This document shows, in pieces, positions 1-6,530 of a DNA stretch of 10,840 bases. This stretch comes from CAZADH01 sp964483805. GTDB taxonomy: Bacteria > Muiribacteriota > Ozemobacteria > Ozemobacterales > Ozemobacteraceae. The stretch spans positions 1-10,840 of the forward strand of contig CAZADH010000216.1 in assembly GCA_964483805.1 (NCBI GenBank), given 5' to 3'. Positions within the stretch are counted from its first letter, which is position 1, and every line of letters starts with the position of its first letter. The notes below the pieces were generated by a model. It was not told the DNA's origin. It did not search any database and worked only from the letters and a program-made list of their open reading frames with translations. Position numbers and translations under genes: made by a program.

Positions 1-64
1 GTCACCCGCCCCCCGCCACCCGCCACTCGCCACCCGCCCCCCGCCCCCCGCCCCCCGCCCCCCG
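1..64. repeat. Heptanucleotide tandem array, consensus CC(A/C)CCCG, running off the left edge
   Basis: From position 2 to 64 the sequence divides into nine consecutive 7-bp units. The first five vary (TCACCCG, CCCCCCG, CCACCCG, CCACTCG, CCACCCG) and the last four (37-64) are identical CCCCCCG. The array reaches the left edge, so its full length is unknown. Long C runs are also prone to sequencing and assembly error, so the exact copy number is uncertain. Short tandem heptamers of this sort are known from intergenic DNA in some bacteria, for example the STRR repeats of cyanobacteria; I do not claim that this is the same family. An open frame crosses it on the minus strand, but its Gly/Arg-rich translation is only a by-product of the composition. 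Confidence 0.85.
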
Positions 65-120
65 CAAGAGCTGCCATCTGTGGCGACTATTCCTGAATGC
101 CAGCGTCCGCTGGAACACGG

Positions 121-176
121 GCGACGTGCAACGGGCGACGTGCAACGGGCGACGTGCAAAGGGCGACGTGAAACGG
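121..176. repeat. Four tandem copies of a 14-bp unit, GCGACGTGCAACGG
   Basis: Units begin at 121, 135, 149 and 163. The first two are identical, the third has one change (A for C near the end) and the fourth has one change (A for C in the middle). The unit length of 14 is twice the 7-bp period of the neighbouring array but is not a multiple of three, so the array is not coding. It lies in gene-free DNA more than 380 bp upstream of the L,D-transpeptidase start. Confidence 0.9.
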
Positions 177-568
177 CAGGGCGGCTCCCGAGGCCGAACC
201 GTGTCTGGCATGACGACCGGTAGAATAATTCCCCTCGAGACTGACCCTTCAGGCCGACCGCGATGACTGTGGGCCGACCTCCGGGGTGTTAGAAATCAGA
301 CAGCCGAGTAAAAGCGAACGAATCATTCACTATTCAGATCCCCGTGCGATTTTGATTACCTGCCCCGGCAAATGGGCTCGGGATGTTTCGATGTCGCCGC
401 GTGCGGTGTGACGACATCCGGGTCACACGCGCGACACACCCTCGAGGCAGGCCATTGCCTTCTGGGGAGTGCCCTGGCGCGGCATGGGCTGCCGTTGCCC
501 TGTCCCGTCCCTCGACCGACCTGACGGCCCGTGGCACAACCGCGGCAGGGCCACGAAAGGGGATTTCG
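177..568. other. Gene-free stretch upstream of the L,D-transpeptidase
   Basis: I see no convincing gene, RNA or strong promoter here. The transpeptidase reading frame stays open from an ATG at 383, but the segment 383-568 encodes an Arg/Pro/Thr-rich stretch unlike an exported protein N-terminus and without a ribosome binding site, so I treat it as non-coding. A TAGAAT hexamer at 221-226 resembles a -10 box but has no matching -35 at the right distance. Confidence 0.5.
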
Positions 569-1327
569 TTGAGCCTGCCGCGCAGATTCTGGCGACGTCG
601 TACTTTCTGGGTGATTGTTATTGTATTGCTCGTCGCCGTCGCCGTCGCCGTGTTTCGTGCTTCTCCGTTGTATGACATCGCGAGGGAGTTGTTGACGATG
701 AATATCGCCGGCAAGAAGACGGTTGCCGACCGGCTCGCCGAGTTTGGCGGGGTCGTCGAGCAACGCCTTGCACCTGCGTTTGCCGCATGCGGCCTTGCTT
801 TTCCGCCGGAGCGGGTCTGCCTCGTCGCGTTGAAGACCGAGAAACTGCTCGAAGTGTATGGCGCGGCGCCGGGCCAGGCGTTCAAACGCGTGTGCACGTA
901 TCCGATTCTGGCGGGGAGCGGCAAGGTTGGGCCCAAGCTGAAGGAGGGCGATCGGCAGGTGCCCGAAGGATTGTATGCGGTCGAATTGCTCAATCCGAAC
1001 AGTCTCTACCATTTGTCGATGCGGGTCGGTTACCCCAACGCCTTTGACCGCGCACAGGCGGCCGGCGAAGGCCGCGTCAGCCTCGGCGGCGATATCATGA
1101 TCCACGGCAATGCCGTGTCAATAGGATGTATTGCTGTCGGCGACCCGGCCGCCGAAGACCTGTTCGTGCTCGCGGCGCGCGCCGGGCTCGAAAACGTCAA
1201 GGTGATCATCAGCCCCGTCGATTCTCGGGTGTCCGGAAAAACCGTTGATCAAACTGTCGCCGGTGTGCCGGCGTGGACGACCGAGCTGTACGCTTCGATC
1301 TCGCAGGAGCTGGCGGCGTTACGGTGA
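569..1327 (+). CDS. L,D-transpeptidase, YkuD domain, YafK-like (membrane-anchored, periplasmic)
   Basis: A 252-residue protein of the L,D-transpeptidase (YkuD) family. Its enzymes cut or form peptide links at the diaminopimelate of peptidoglycan or attach other proteins to it, using a cysteine nucleophile. An Arg-rich N-terminus is followed by one hydrophobic helix (about residues 13-29), so the catalytic domain (about 80-235) should face the periplasm. The catalytic region has His179-Gly and Ser184-Ile-Gly-Cys187, matching the family HG...S.GC signature. An upstream EGDRQVPEG segment (126-134) is typical of the YafK branch. I chose the TTG start because AAAGGGG (556-562) sits 6 nt upstream and it places the membrane helix at the N-terminus; an ATG at 383 in the same frame would add 62 unlikely residues. 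The gene converges on the VOC gene 88 bp downstream. Family assignment is secure, exact reaction unknown. Confidence 0.9.
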   Translation: MSLPRRFWRRRTFWVIVIVLLVAVAVAVFRASPLYDIARELLTMNIAGKKTVADRLAEFGGVVEQRLAPAFAACGLAFPPERVCLVALKTEKLLEVYGAAPGQAFKRVCTYPILAGSGKVGPKLKEGDRQVPEGLYAVELLNPNSLYHLSMRVGYPNAFDRAQAAGEGRVSLGGDIMIHGNAVSIGCIAVGDPAAEDLFVLAARAGLENVKVIISPVDSRVSGKTVDQTVAGVPAWTTELYASISQELAALR

Positions 1328-1415
1328 GCGATTGTGGCTGTGCCGAATGTGCACCTCGACACCCTCGGTGGGGGGCCGATGATCTCGCTGGCGGAACGGG
1401 TCTTCCGGCGCGGCG

Positions 1416-1853
1416 TCAACCTTCCTTCGGTGCGACGTTCCCTGCCGGCACGGCCCGATGGCAGAATTCGAGCACGTTGTTGTCACGATCGCAGAAGGTG
1501 ATGGCGTAGAATCCGGGGCCGAATTCCGGGTATTCCTGGGCAGGGAACAACGGGGCGAAGCCCGCGTCATTCATGGCGGTGGCCAGCCTGTCGATGTCGT
1601 CGCGTCGGCCAACGGAGATGCCGATGTGATCGGTGACGACGAATTCCTCTCCGGTCGGCGCCTGCCGCACGACGCGGCGGGGTTGCGACTCGCCGATGAA
1701 CAGTGTGATCGAGCCGTTGCGAAAGCCGCCGTAGGTCTTGTCGTCGGTCCAGGCCGGAGAAAATCCGGCAGCCGCGAAAAGAGGGCGGTAGAAGGCCATC
1801 GACTTCTCGTAGTTGGCAACTTCCATGCAGATGTGGACCGAGAGCAGTTCCAT
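1416..1853 (-). CDS. VOC (glyoxalase/bleomycin-resistance fold) family protein
   Basis: A 145-residue cytosolic protein with the vicinal oxygen chelate fold, built of two beta-alpha-beta-beta-beta modules. The N-terminal strand carries His7 and is followed by the typical FYRPLF helix end (21-26). The second module begins DHIGISV with His76, and the last strands give FCDRDNNVLEF with Glu129. His7, His76 and Glu129 are in the places of metal ligands in this superfamily. Members include glyoxalases, extradiol dioxygenases and drug-binding resistance proteins; the substrate cannot be inferred here. The ATG start is supported by AGGAG at 1861-1865. It lies downstream of the secreted-protein gene on the same strand, separated by a stretch holding a Nudix relic. 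Confidence 0.88.
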   Translation of the reverse strand: MELLSVHICMEVANYEKSMAFYRPLFAAAGFSPAWTDDKTYGGFRNGSITLFIGESQPRRVVRQAPTGEEFVVTDHIGISVGRRDDIDRLATAMNDAGFAPLFPAQEYPEFGPGFYAITFCDRDNNVLEFCHRAVPAGNVAPKEG

Positions 1854-1871
1854 GTCGTGACTCCTGTTAAA

Positions 1872-2000
1872 CTATGCTCGGTGCTGCTCCGGCTGCCATT
1901 GCCTCCCGCATGCGCGGTCAGGGCCGTTGCCAGAATTTTCGGTGTGGTCAACGCAATCGACCGTCACCGCCGGTCGGGGATACGCGTAGGCGTGTTTCAA
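1872..2000 (-). pseudogene. Relic of an NrtR-like Nudix gene N-terminus (first ~17 codons), then unrelated sequence
   Basis: Read on the minus strand from TTG at 2000, the sequence encodes MKHAYAYPRPAVTVDCV, nearly the same as residues 1-17 of the Nudix regulator at 5819-6508. Over 15 shared codons (1994-1950 against 6502-6458) I count six base differences, five of them at third codon positions, so the copies diverged under protein-level constraint. After GTT at 1952-1950 similarity stops and the frame runs through unrelated residues to a TAG at 1874-1872. No Nudix box or winged helix remains. The TTG overlaps the TGA of the upstream secreted-protein gene and has only a poor AAGGG before it. 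The likely story is deletion of most of a second nrtR-like gene; a functional short peptide is less likely. The similarity is certain, the interpretation is inferred. Confidence 0.65.
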
Positions 2001-2500
2001 CCCTTGTACCCGGCGAAAAACGAGCCGGCGATGCGTTTGTCGGCGATCGAGTAGATGAGCTCGAAGCCGCCGTCATCGACCTGGGGTTCGTTAACCCACA
2101 GCAAGATGTAGGCGCCCACCTTGCGCGCGGCGTAGATGTTCCCCTGCGCATTGAAATCCCGGCCGCGGGCCTCCTTCACGTAGGCATGGATGGCCGCATA
2201 CACATCGGTCGGCAAGGCCGCGACAAATTTCTCGTCGTCGCCATTGGTCTGGAGGATCTGGTCGGGTGGGCACTCCTCGTCGAGGGGCAACCCGAGAGCC
2301 CTGCGCTCGGCGCTGCTCAAACCGTTCGCTTTCAGGGGGGAGTCGTTGGCGACTGCGCCTGGGGTGATCGCGGCCGTCCCTGACGGGGTGGCAGGCGCGA
2401 CGACCGTGGTCGAGCCCGGGCCAGAACCGGCAATGGAGACGGCGGGCGAGGCCATCACCAGAAGCATTATGAGAAGAAGCGAGGGGCTCTTCTGCATCAT
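1997..2500 (-). CDS. Secreted protein of unknown function
   Basis: A 167-residue protein I do not recognise. The N-terminus (MMQKSPSLLLIMLLVMASPA, then a small-residue region around 20-25) is a good signal peptide, so it should be exported. A Ser/Thr/Ala/Pro-rich linker (about 25-55) precedes a compact domain rich in charged and aromatic residues (about 60-167). The frame can be extended to a GTG at 2521, but that codon lies inside the spacer of a good predicted promoter (TTGACG 2537-2532, 18 bp, TACAAT 2513-2508), which would place the transcript start at or next to the ATG. I therefore chose the ATG at 2500, in which case the mRNA would be leaderless; an ATG at 2497 is an equal alternative. 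No ribosome binding site is visible. It is divergent from another secreted-protein gene 75 bp away. Confidence 0.72.
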   Translation of the reverse strand: MMQKSPSLLLIMLLVMASPAVSIAGSGPGSTTVVAPATPSGTAAITPGAVANDSPLKANGLSSAERRALGLPLDEECPPDQILQTNGDDEKFVAALPTDVYAAIHAYVKEARGRDFNAQGNIYAARKVGAYILLWVNEPQVDDGGFELIYSIADKRIAGSFFAGYKG

Positions 2501-2507
2501 GGGCTTG

Positions 2508-2537
2508 ATTGTAATGACCACCGGGATCGGCCGTCAA
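2508..2537 (-). promoter_or_regulatory. Predicted sigma-70-type promoter for the secreted protein at 1997-2500 (leaderless arrangement)
   Basis: On the minus strand TTGACG (2537-2532, 5 of 6 consensus bases) and TACAAT (2513-2508, 5 of 6) are separated by 18 bp. The expected start is 7-8 nt past the -10 box, at the A of the ATG at 2500. This is the best-looking promoter in the window, predicted by eye only. Confidence 0.5.
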
Positions 2538-2540
2538 TGG

Positions 2541-2569
2541 TTGCGTTGGCGCGCCGAACGCGCGAGAAT
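2541..2569 (+). promoter_or_regulatory. Possible weak promoter for the secreted protein at 2576-3328
   Basis: TTGCGT (2541-2546) and GAGAAT (2564-2569) are separated by 17 bp and end 6 nt before the ATG, so the transcript would also be leaderless. The hexamers match consensus only at 3 and 4 of 6 bases. The -35 box lies 3 bp from the -35 box of the divergent promoter, so one regulator bound here could affect both genes. Confidence 0.25.
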
Positions 2570-2575
2570 CGAAGT

Positions 2576-3328
2576 ATGACGAAGCGGACCTTCAGGCGAA
2601 CTCCCTTCTGGCGCGCGAGCGTTCTTGCCGCCGGGTTGGGGGCGTGGGCTTTGGCGGCGCCGGTGTTGGCCGTTGCTGCGCCACGCTCCGGGGCACCCGC
2701 GGTCTCGGTTGCGGCGAACCCCGGGGTGCCGCGCGCTGGTTTGTGCTGTGACATCGCCGCGGTGCGCAGCTACCTCGAAACGAAATACGGTGCGTCGTTC
2801 GTTACGTTTGAGGTCATACGGGTCGCCGAGGGCATCGTAACCGCGCGATTCGAGTGGCACGAGAAATGGGCTGGCGGCATGGCCATTCTCGCTGTCGATG
2901 GGCAAGGGCGGGTTCGTTTTTCCTACGACATTCCGTCGCCCCCCGACGCGCCGACGGTGTGCGCGATTCGGGCGGTCCGCCTCAGGCAGAGCGATCGGCC
3001 AATGGTGATGGCCGTGGGGCGAACGCACGCAGGCAATGGCATGCTTTATATGTATGAAGTATTTCAAGGTGTCGTGCGCCTCGTTATCGAAACCCGTGCT
3101 GTGGCCAACTGGCCGACCGCTCGGTTCGATCAACCGATCGCCGATGTGATCATCAGCGACGTCGACGCCGATGGCTGCGACGATATGCTCGTCACGGCGC
3201 CGATGACCGTCGAGCCCGAGACGAACCCGCGCCGCGAGCGCTACCTGCGCTTCTTCAAAGGCACTCGGTGGGGTCTCGAGGAAGACAGGGCGCGCGCCCG
3301 CGGCACGAAGTGGTTCGGCGTGGACTAG
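2576..3328 (+). CDS. Secreted protein of unknown function with a DxDxDG motif
   Basis: A 250-residue protein I do not recognise. Residues 1 to about 35 form a signal peptide: basic start (MTKRTFRRTPFWR), Ala/Leu-rich core, then APVLAVAA with likely AxA cleavage sites. The mature part appears beta-rich and contains Cys57-Cys58, two further cysteines and, near the C-terminus, DVDADGCDD (195-203). That motif resembles the calcium-binding loops of FG-GAP/VCBS or EF-hand-like repeats, but only one copy is visible. I chose the ATG at 2576 because the upstream in-frame GTG at 2537 would add a charged tail before the signal peptide. No clear ribosome binding site is present, which fits a leaderless mRNA. 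It is divergent from the other secreted protein and convergent with the membrane protein downstream. Confidence 0.75.
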   Translation: MTKRTFRRTPFWRASVLAAGLGAWALAAPVLAVAAPRSGAPAVSVAANPGVPRAGLCCDIAAVRSYLETKYGASFVTFEVIRVAEGIVTARFEWHEKWAGGMAILAVDGQGRVRFSYDIPSPPDAPTVCAIRAVRLRQSDRPMVMAVGRTHAGNGMLYMYEVFQGVVRLVIETRAVANWPTARFDQPIADVIISDVDADGCDDMLVTAPMTVEPETNPRRERYLRFFKGTRWGLEEDRARARGTKWFGVD

Positions 3329-3336
3329 ACACAGTC

Positions 3337-3352
3337 GGCGACGATTGTCGCC
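3337..3352. terminator. Weak hairpin between convergent genes
   Basis: GGCGAC, loop GATT, GTCGCC forms a perfect 6-bp stem in the 122-bp spacer between the convergent genes ending at 3328 and 3451. There is no T-run on either strand, so it is at most a poor or Rho-assisted terminator. Confidence 0.2.
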
Positions 3353-3450
3353 CGAAAACTACCATGGACCCAACGCCGGGTCAGAAGCCACGGGAGACGC
3401 GCCTGCCGGACTAGTCTTCTCCGGGGGGCAGGTACCAACCCGCCAAACCG

Positions 3451-4752
3451 TCATCCGATGAGGTGATTGACCTCGACCGTGGTGACCGGCAGCGCCGTCT
3501 TCTGAAAGCGTTCGTACTCGGTCAGAATCTCAGCCGGGCCCACAGAATCGCGGAACCGGTCGGACACGATCAGCGTGCGGCCTCCCGGGGCCGCGGTCTC
3601 GATGTAGTGGTTTGTCTTCATCCCGTAGCGGGTCGCGACGTCTTCGAAGCGGACCTTCGGGTTGAACTCGGCCAGGTCCATGATCTTGGTGACGGTTGCC
3701 GAAACCATGCCGCAGTTGACCGCATAGAACCCGCAGTCGGCTTTGTTCGCAACGTAGAAGAACTCGACGCGACCGGCGCCGAGGACCACGCCTGCGAGCA
3801 ACAGGGCCAGCCCCGCATGCAGCGCATACACGACGTGCTCGGGCGTTGGCGGTGGGGAGATGAGCATGAAGCTGGCGACGAAGCCGGCCACGATCGACAT
3901 CACTGCCACCGTTTCGGAACCACCGGTGACCTCGAAAACGCAGAACTGGGCGGGGCGGGCCAGGGCCCGATCGAGACACGGATACCGGCGGGTCTTCAGA
4001 GCCGCCCCAGCGAGCAGGACGGTGCACACGAGTGACACGAACAGGTGCAGACCGAGATCGCGAGCGACAACCGCGTACGGTTTTCCCGAAAGGACCAACC
4101 CATACTGGGGATGGGGTTCGAGGCGATCGGCCTGCGAAGCAACCCCTCTGCTGATCACGCCCTGCACGAATCCGGACGAACCGACGACAGCGGCTGCCTC
4201 CGCGCTCGGACCGGCATCGACGCGGGATTCGAGATAGGGCGGTTCGTAGCGATACTGCACGAGCGCACCGTACAGTTTCGTGGGTGCGCCGCCAACGAAA
4301 ACCGGGCGGCCTGCGGCCGGAGTGACGGCGAACGGCTGCGTCACCGCGACATCCAGGTTGACGATGCGTTCATGAAACGGACCGCTCTTGCGTGGCTTGC
4401 GGAACATCACCAGGCGGGCGTGCCAGTACGAGCTGAGGCCGAAGTCGCGGGCCAGTCCTTCGCGGGCGATGGCTTCGCGGCTGTTGGCGGCCTCGGTTTT
4501 GGCCGGGCCTGCCGATGAGAAGGGCCCCTCAATGCGGACCAGCGCCCCAGGGGCCGCGCCGTCGGCGGGGACCGCTGCGGTCAACACACGGTAGTCGCTC
4601 CACGCCGCCCAACCGTACGCGAGGAACACCAGCAACCAGAGCCCGCAGAGAACGCGACCGCCGATCAATACATAATACAGCCAGTCGACCCGGGCCAGTT
4701 GCGGAATGGCACTGATGGGGCGGGAGGGGTTCGGGGTCATCGGTTGGTTCAT
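3451..4752 (-). CDS. Four-helix membrane protein of unknown function
   Basis: A 433-residue protein I do not recognise. One transmembrane helix lies near the N-terminus (about 25-50). A soluble region of about 180 residues (52-230) begins with a VRIEGPF segment after a short helix-to-strand run. Three more helices follow (about 233-252, 280-299 and 305-327), then a C-terminal soluble domain of about 105 residues (328-433) that starts with paired Cys340 and Cys347. The layout (N-terminal helix, beta-rich domain opening on a VRIEG strand, distal helices) recalls GIDE-type membrane proteins, but I see no diagnostic motif and do not assign it. The ATG at 4752 has GGAG at 4759-4762, spaced 7 nt. 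A GTG four codons upstream is less likely because it overlaps that site. A hairpin lies about 40-60 bp upstream. Confidence 0.75.
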   Translation of the reverse strand: MNQPMTPNPSRPISAIPQLARVDWLYYVLIGGRVLCGLWLLVFLAYGWAAWSDYRVLTAAVPADGAAPGALVRIEGPFSSAGPAKTEAANSREAIAREGLARDFGLSSYWHARLVMFRKPRKSGPFHERIVNLDVAVTQPFAVTPAAGRPVFVGGAPTKLYGALVQYRYEPPYLESRVDAGPSAEAAAVVGSSGFVQGVISRGVASQADRLEPHPQYGLVLSGKPYAVVARDLGLHLFVSLVCTVLLAGAALKTRRYPCLDRALARPAQFCVFEVTGGSETVAVMSIVAGFVASFMLISPPPTPEHVVYALHAGLALLLAGVVLGAGRVEFFYVANKADCGFYAVNCGMVSATVTKIMDLAEFNPKVRFEDVATRYGMKTNHYIETAAPGGRTLIVSDRFRDSVGPAEILTEYERFQKTALPVTTVEVNHLIG

Positions 4753-4793
4753 GCAGGTCTCCACGAATAGGCATACGACGTATTTACTGTATC

Positions 4794-4814
4794 ACCCGCC
4801 TGCACCAGGCGGGT
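4794..4814. promoter_or_regulatory. Inverted repeat upstream of the membrane protein gene
   Basis: ACCCGCCT, loop GCACC, AGGCGGGT: a perfect 8-bp dyad 42-62 bp upstream of the ATG at 4752. On the minus strand the DNA after it is AT-rich (GATACAGTAAATACG), as around a promoter. It could be an operator or a leader hairpin; neither can be shown here. Confidence 0.25.
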
Positions 4815-5116
4815 CGGTTGCACCGTCCGAAACGACATGCCCACAACGCCTGGCGTGGGCGGGCCCCAAGCGCACGGATGCGCGAAGTGGGCGTTTGCCG
4901 CCATGGACGCGGGCAAGAGCCCCGGATCGGCCGCCGGCGGCCCCGGCCGGCGCCACGGATGGCGCGACTCGGCCCGAGCAGGCAGCGCGAAACGACCCGG
5001 CGGCATCGGTTTGCCGGTCCAGTGTTCATGTTCCCACTTTTGTGGTGAAGATTCCAGTTTTGCCGCACCGCGGGTATGGGGGGCAACGTCGCGGCGGTGC
5101 GGGGCGACGGTCACGG
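4815..5116. other. Gene-free GC-rich spacer between divergent genes
   Basis: Part of a 401-bp spacer between the membrane protein (start 4752, -) and the HExxH protein (start 5154, +). Open frames here are Arg/Pro/Gly-rich shadows on several strands without ribosome binding sites. The only structure I see is a perfect 14-bp palindrome, GGCCGCCGGCGGCC, at 4929-4942, which may be compositional chance in such GC-rich DNA. Confidence 0.45.
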
Positions 5117-5146
5117 TTGCCAGGCCGAGGCGCGATGCGCTAGAGT
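5117..5146 (+). promoter_or_regulatory. Predicted promoter for the HExxH membrane protein (leaderless arrangement)
   Basis: TTGCCA (5117-5122, 5 of 6 consensus bases), 18 bp, TAGAGT (5141-5146, 4 of 6). The -10 box ends 7 nt before the ATG at 5154, so the start site would fall at the start codon. The gene has no good ribosome binding site, which fits. Confidence 0.4.
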
Positions 5147-5153
5147 GGGCGCA

Positions 5154-5785
5154 ATGTGGAAAGACGACGTGGGTCAGTGGTGGGCCGGCTTTGCCGCCGC
5201 ATTCGGCGACCAGGTGACCCTGTGGGGCCGCGACCGCTGGTGGTGGCCCCGGGCCGCGTTGTTGGCGGCCATGGCCTATCTTGGTCTCTGTCTGTCCATC
5301 GATGCGACCACCCCGCACATCTTCGCACCGGTCAATCTGGGCATTCACGAGACCGGGCATGTTCTGTTCTCGTTCACCGGCATCGAGTTCGTGACGATTG
5401 CGGGCGGCACGCTTGCGCAGATTGTGGCTCCGCTCATCGTTATCATCGGTTTCTTGCGCCAGCCCGATTACTTCGCCCCGGCATTTGGCGGGTTCTGGCT
5501 CGGGACGAACCTGAGCAACGTCTCGGTCTATGTTGCCGATGCGCGGGCCCGGGCTCTGCCACTGGTCACCGTTGGCGGTGGCGACACGATCATCCACGAC
5601 TGGCATTTTATGCTCGGGAAACTCGGACTGTTGTCGTGCGACCGCATCATCGGTTTCGGGGTCTGGGCCCTGNNNNNNNNNNNNNNNNNNNNNNNNNNNN
5701 NNNNNNNNNNNNNNNNNNNNNNNNNNNCGTCTGGGTGTGCGTCCTGATCGCCCGGGGCAACCGGACGGTGGCGGATCGGTGGTGA
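5154..5785 (+). CDS. Integral membrane protein with an HExxH motif, possible M50-like metallopeptidase; interrupted by an assembly gap
   Basis: The first 173 residues are readable. A Trp-rich N-terminus leads into a helix (about 33-50), then GIHETGHVLF with His65-Glu66-x-x-His69, a zinc-peptidase motif, placed at the start of a hydrophobic region as in M50 site-2 proteases. Further helices lie at about 80-100 and 108-127. A later GGDTIIHDWHFML segment (141-153) has Asp144, His148 and Asp149 as possible further metal ligands. The N run (5673-5727) follows. After it, one frame reads VWVCVLIARGNRTVADRW and stops at 5785, which looks like a last helix plus a basic tail. That frame is shifted by one base from the frame before the gap, so I infer the gap length is wrong rather than that the gene is broken. 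Substrate unknown. It ends 33 bp before the convergent Nudix gene. Confidence 0.72.
5673..5727. other. Run of 55 Ns (assembly gap)
   Basis: Undetermined bases inside the HExxH membrane-protein gene. Continuity of its reading frame predicts a true length of the form 3n+2, not 55, assuming there is no real frameshift. Confidence 0.98.
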
Positions 5786-5818
5786 ACGGGGGCGAGGCGG
5801 CGGCGCTGCGCCCGCTGG

Positions 5819-6508
5819 TCAGACCTCGAAGTTGAACCCCTGCTTCAGCAATGCCGTGTATTTACGTTTGTCGAAGCTGTACAGGCTCGCCGGCCGGTTG
5901 GGCACGCCTTCTTGCAGTTCGCCCAGATCGATGAGCAGGTCCATGGCCAGAATCTTGCGGCGGAAGTTGCGCTTGTCGAGCGGGCGACGCAGGATGGTTT
6001 CGTACAGGTGTTGCAACTCGCCGAGGGTAAATTTCGGCGGCAGCAGTTCGAACCCGATGGGTTGGTAGCGCACCTTGCCCTGCAGACGGGCGAGGGCCGC
6101 GGCGAGAATCTCCGCGTGGTCGAAGGCGAGCCGGGGAACGGCCGCGATTGGATACCAGGCGGCGCGGCGGGCGTCGGTGGCGGCGCGGACGCGATGGTCC
6201 CGGATATTGACCAGCGCGTAGTATGCCACGGAAATCACGCGCTCGCGCGGGTCGCGGTCGACGGCGCCGAAGGTGAAGAGCTGTTCGAGAAATACATTGT
6301 GCAGACCCGTCTCCTCGACGAGTTCTCGCCGGGCAGCTTCTTCGAGGGTTTCGTCGATACGCACGAACCCGCCGGGCAGGGCGGTGCAGCCGGCGAACGG
6401 CTCGAGATCCCGTTCGATCAGCAGGACTTGCAGGGCTTCGGCGTCGAGGCCGAAAACGACGCAGTCGACCGTGACCGCCGGTCGCGGATAAGCGTAGGTG
6501 TGTCGCAC
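5819..6508 (-). CDS. nrtR: NrtR-type Nudix / winged-helix transcriptional regulator (or related Nudix hydrolase)
   Basis: A 229-residue protein with an N-terminal Nudix domain (about 7-145) and a C-terminal winged helix (about 150-229) containing FTLGELQHLYE (160-170) and PLDKRNFRRKIL (176-187), the signature of the NrtR group. NrtR proteins repress NAD biosynthesis and salvage genes, and ADP-ribose bound by the Nudix domain relieves binding. The N-terminal YPRPAVTVDCVVF segment is typical. The Nudix box (47-69) fits GX5EX7REUXEEXGU fully, with Gly47, Glu53, Arg61-Glu62-Leu63, Glu65-Glu66 and Gly68, so hydrolysis of ADP-ribose or a similar nucleotide remains possible; several known NrtR proteins have a degenerate box. 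The GTG at 6508 has AGGGAGG just upstream; the frame stays open further but leaves the family. No NAD gene is adjacent, but a nicotinamidase-like gene lies 3 kb away. Pure hydrolase function is the alternative. Confidence 0.85.
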   Translation of the reverse strand: MRHTYAYPRPAVTVDCVVFGLDAEALQVLLIERDLEPFAGCTALPGGFVRIDETLEEAARRELVEETGLHNVFLEQLFTFGAVDRDPRERVISVAYYALVNIRDHRVRAATDARRAAWYPIAAVPRLAFDHAEILAAALARLQGKVRYQPIGFELLPPKFTLGELQHLYETILRRPLDKRNFRRKILAMDLLIDLGELQEGVPNRPASLYSFDKRKYTALLKQGFNFEV

Positions 6509-6530
6509 TCGACCTCCCTGTTGATCTGGC

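Noticed and set aside
2..211. Small Gly/Arg-rich protein on the minus strand across the heptamer array
   Set aside because: Its composition follows directly from the repeat, there is no ribosome binding site, and the 14-bp units would not keep frame.
383..568. N-terminal extension of the L,D-transpeptidase from an ATG at 383
   Set aside because: The 62 extra residues are low in family-like content, would bury the membrane anchor, and lack a ribosome binding site, while TTG at 569 has one.
4929..4942. Perfect 14-bp palindrome GGCCGCCGGCGGCC as an operator
   Set aside because: It consists only of G and C in very GC-rich spacer DNA and is not near a predicted promoter, so chance is a sufficient explanation.
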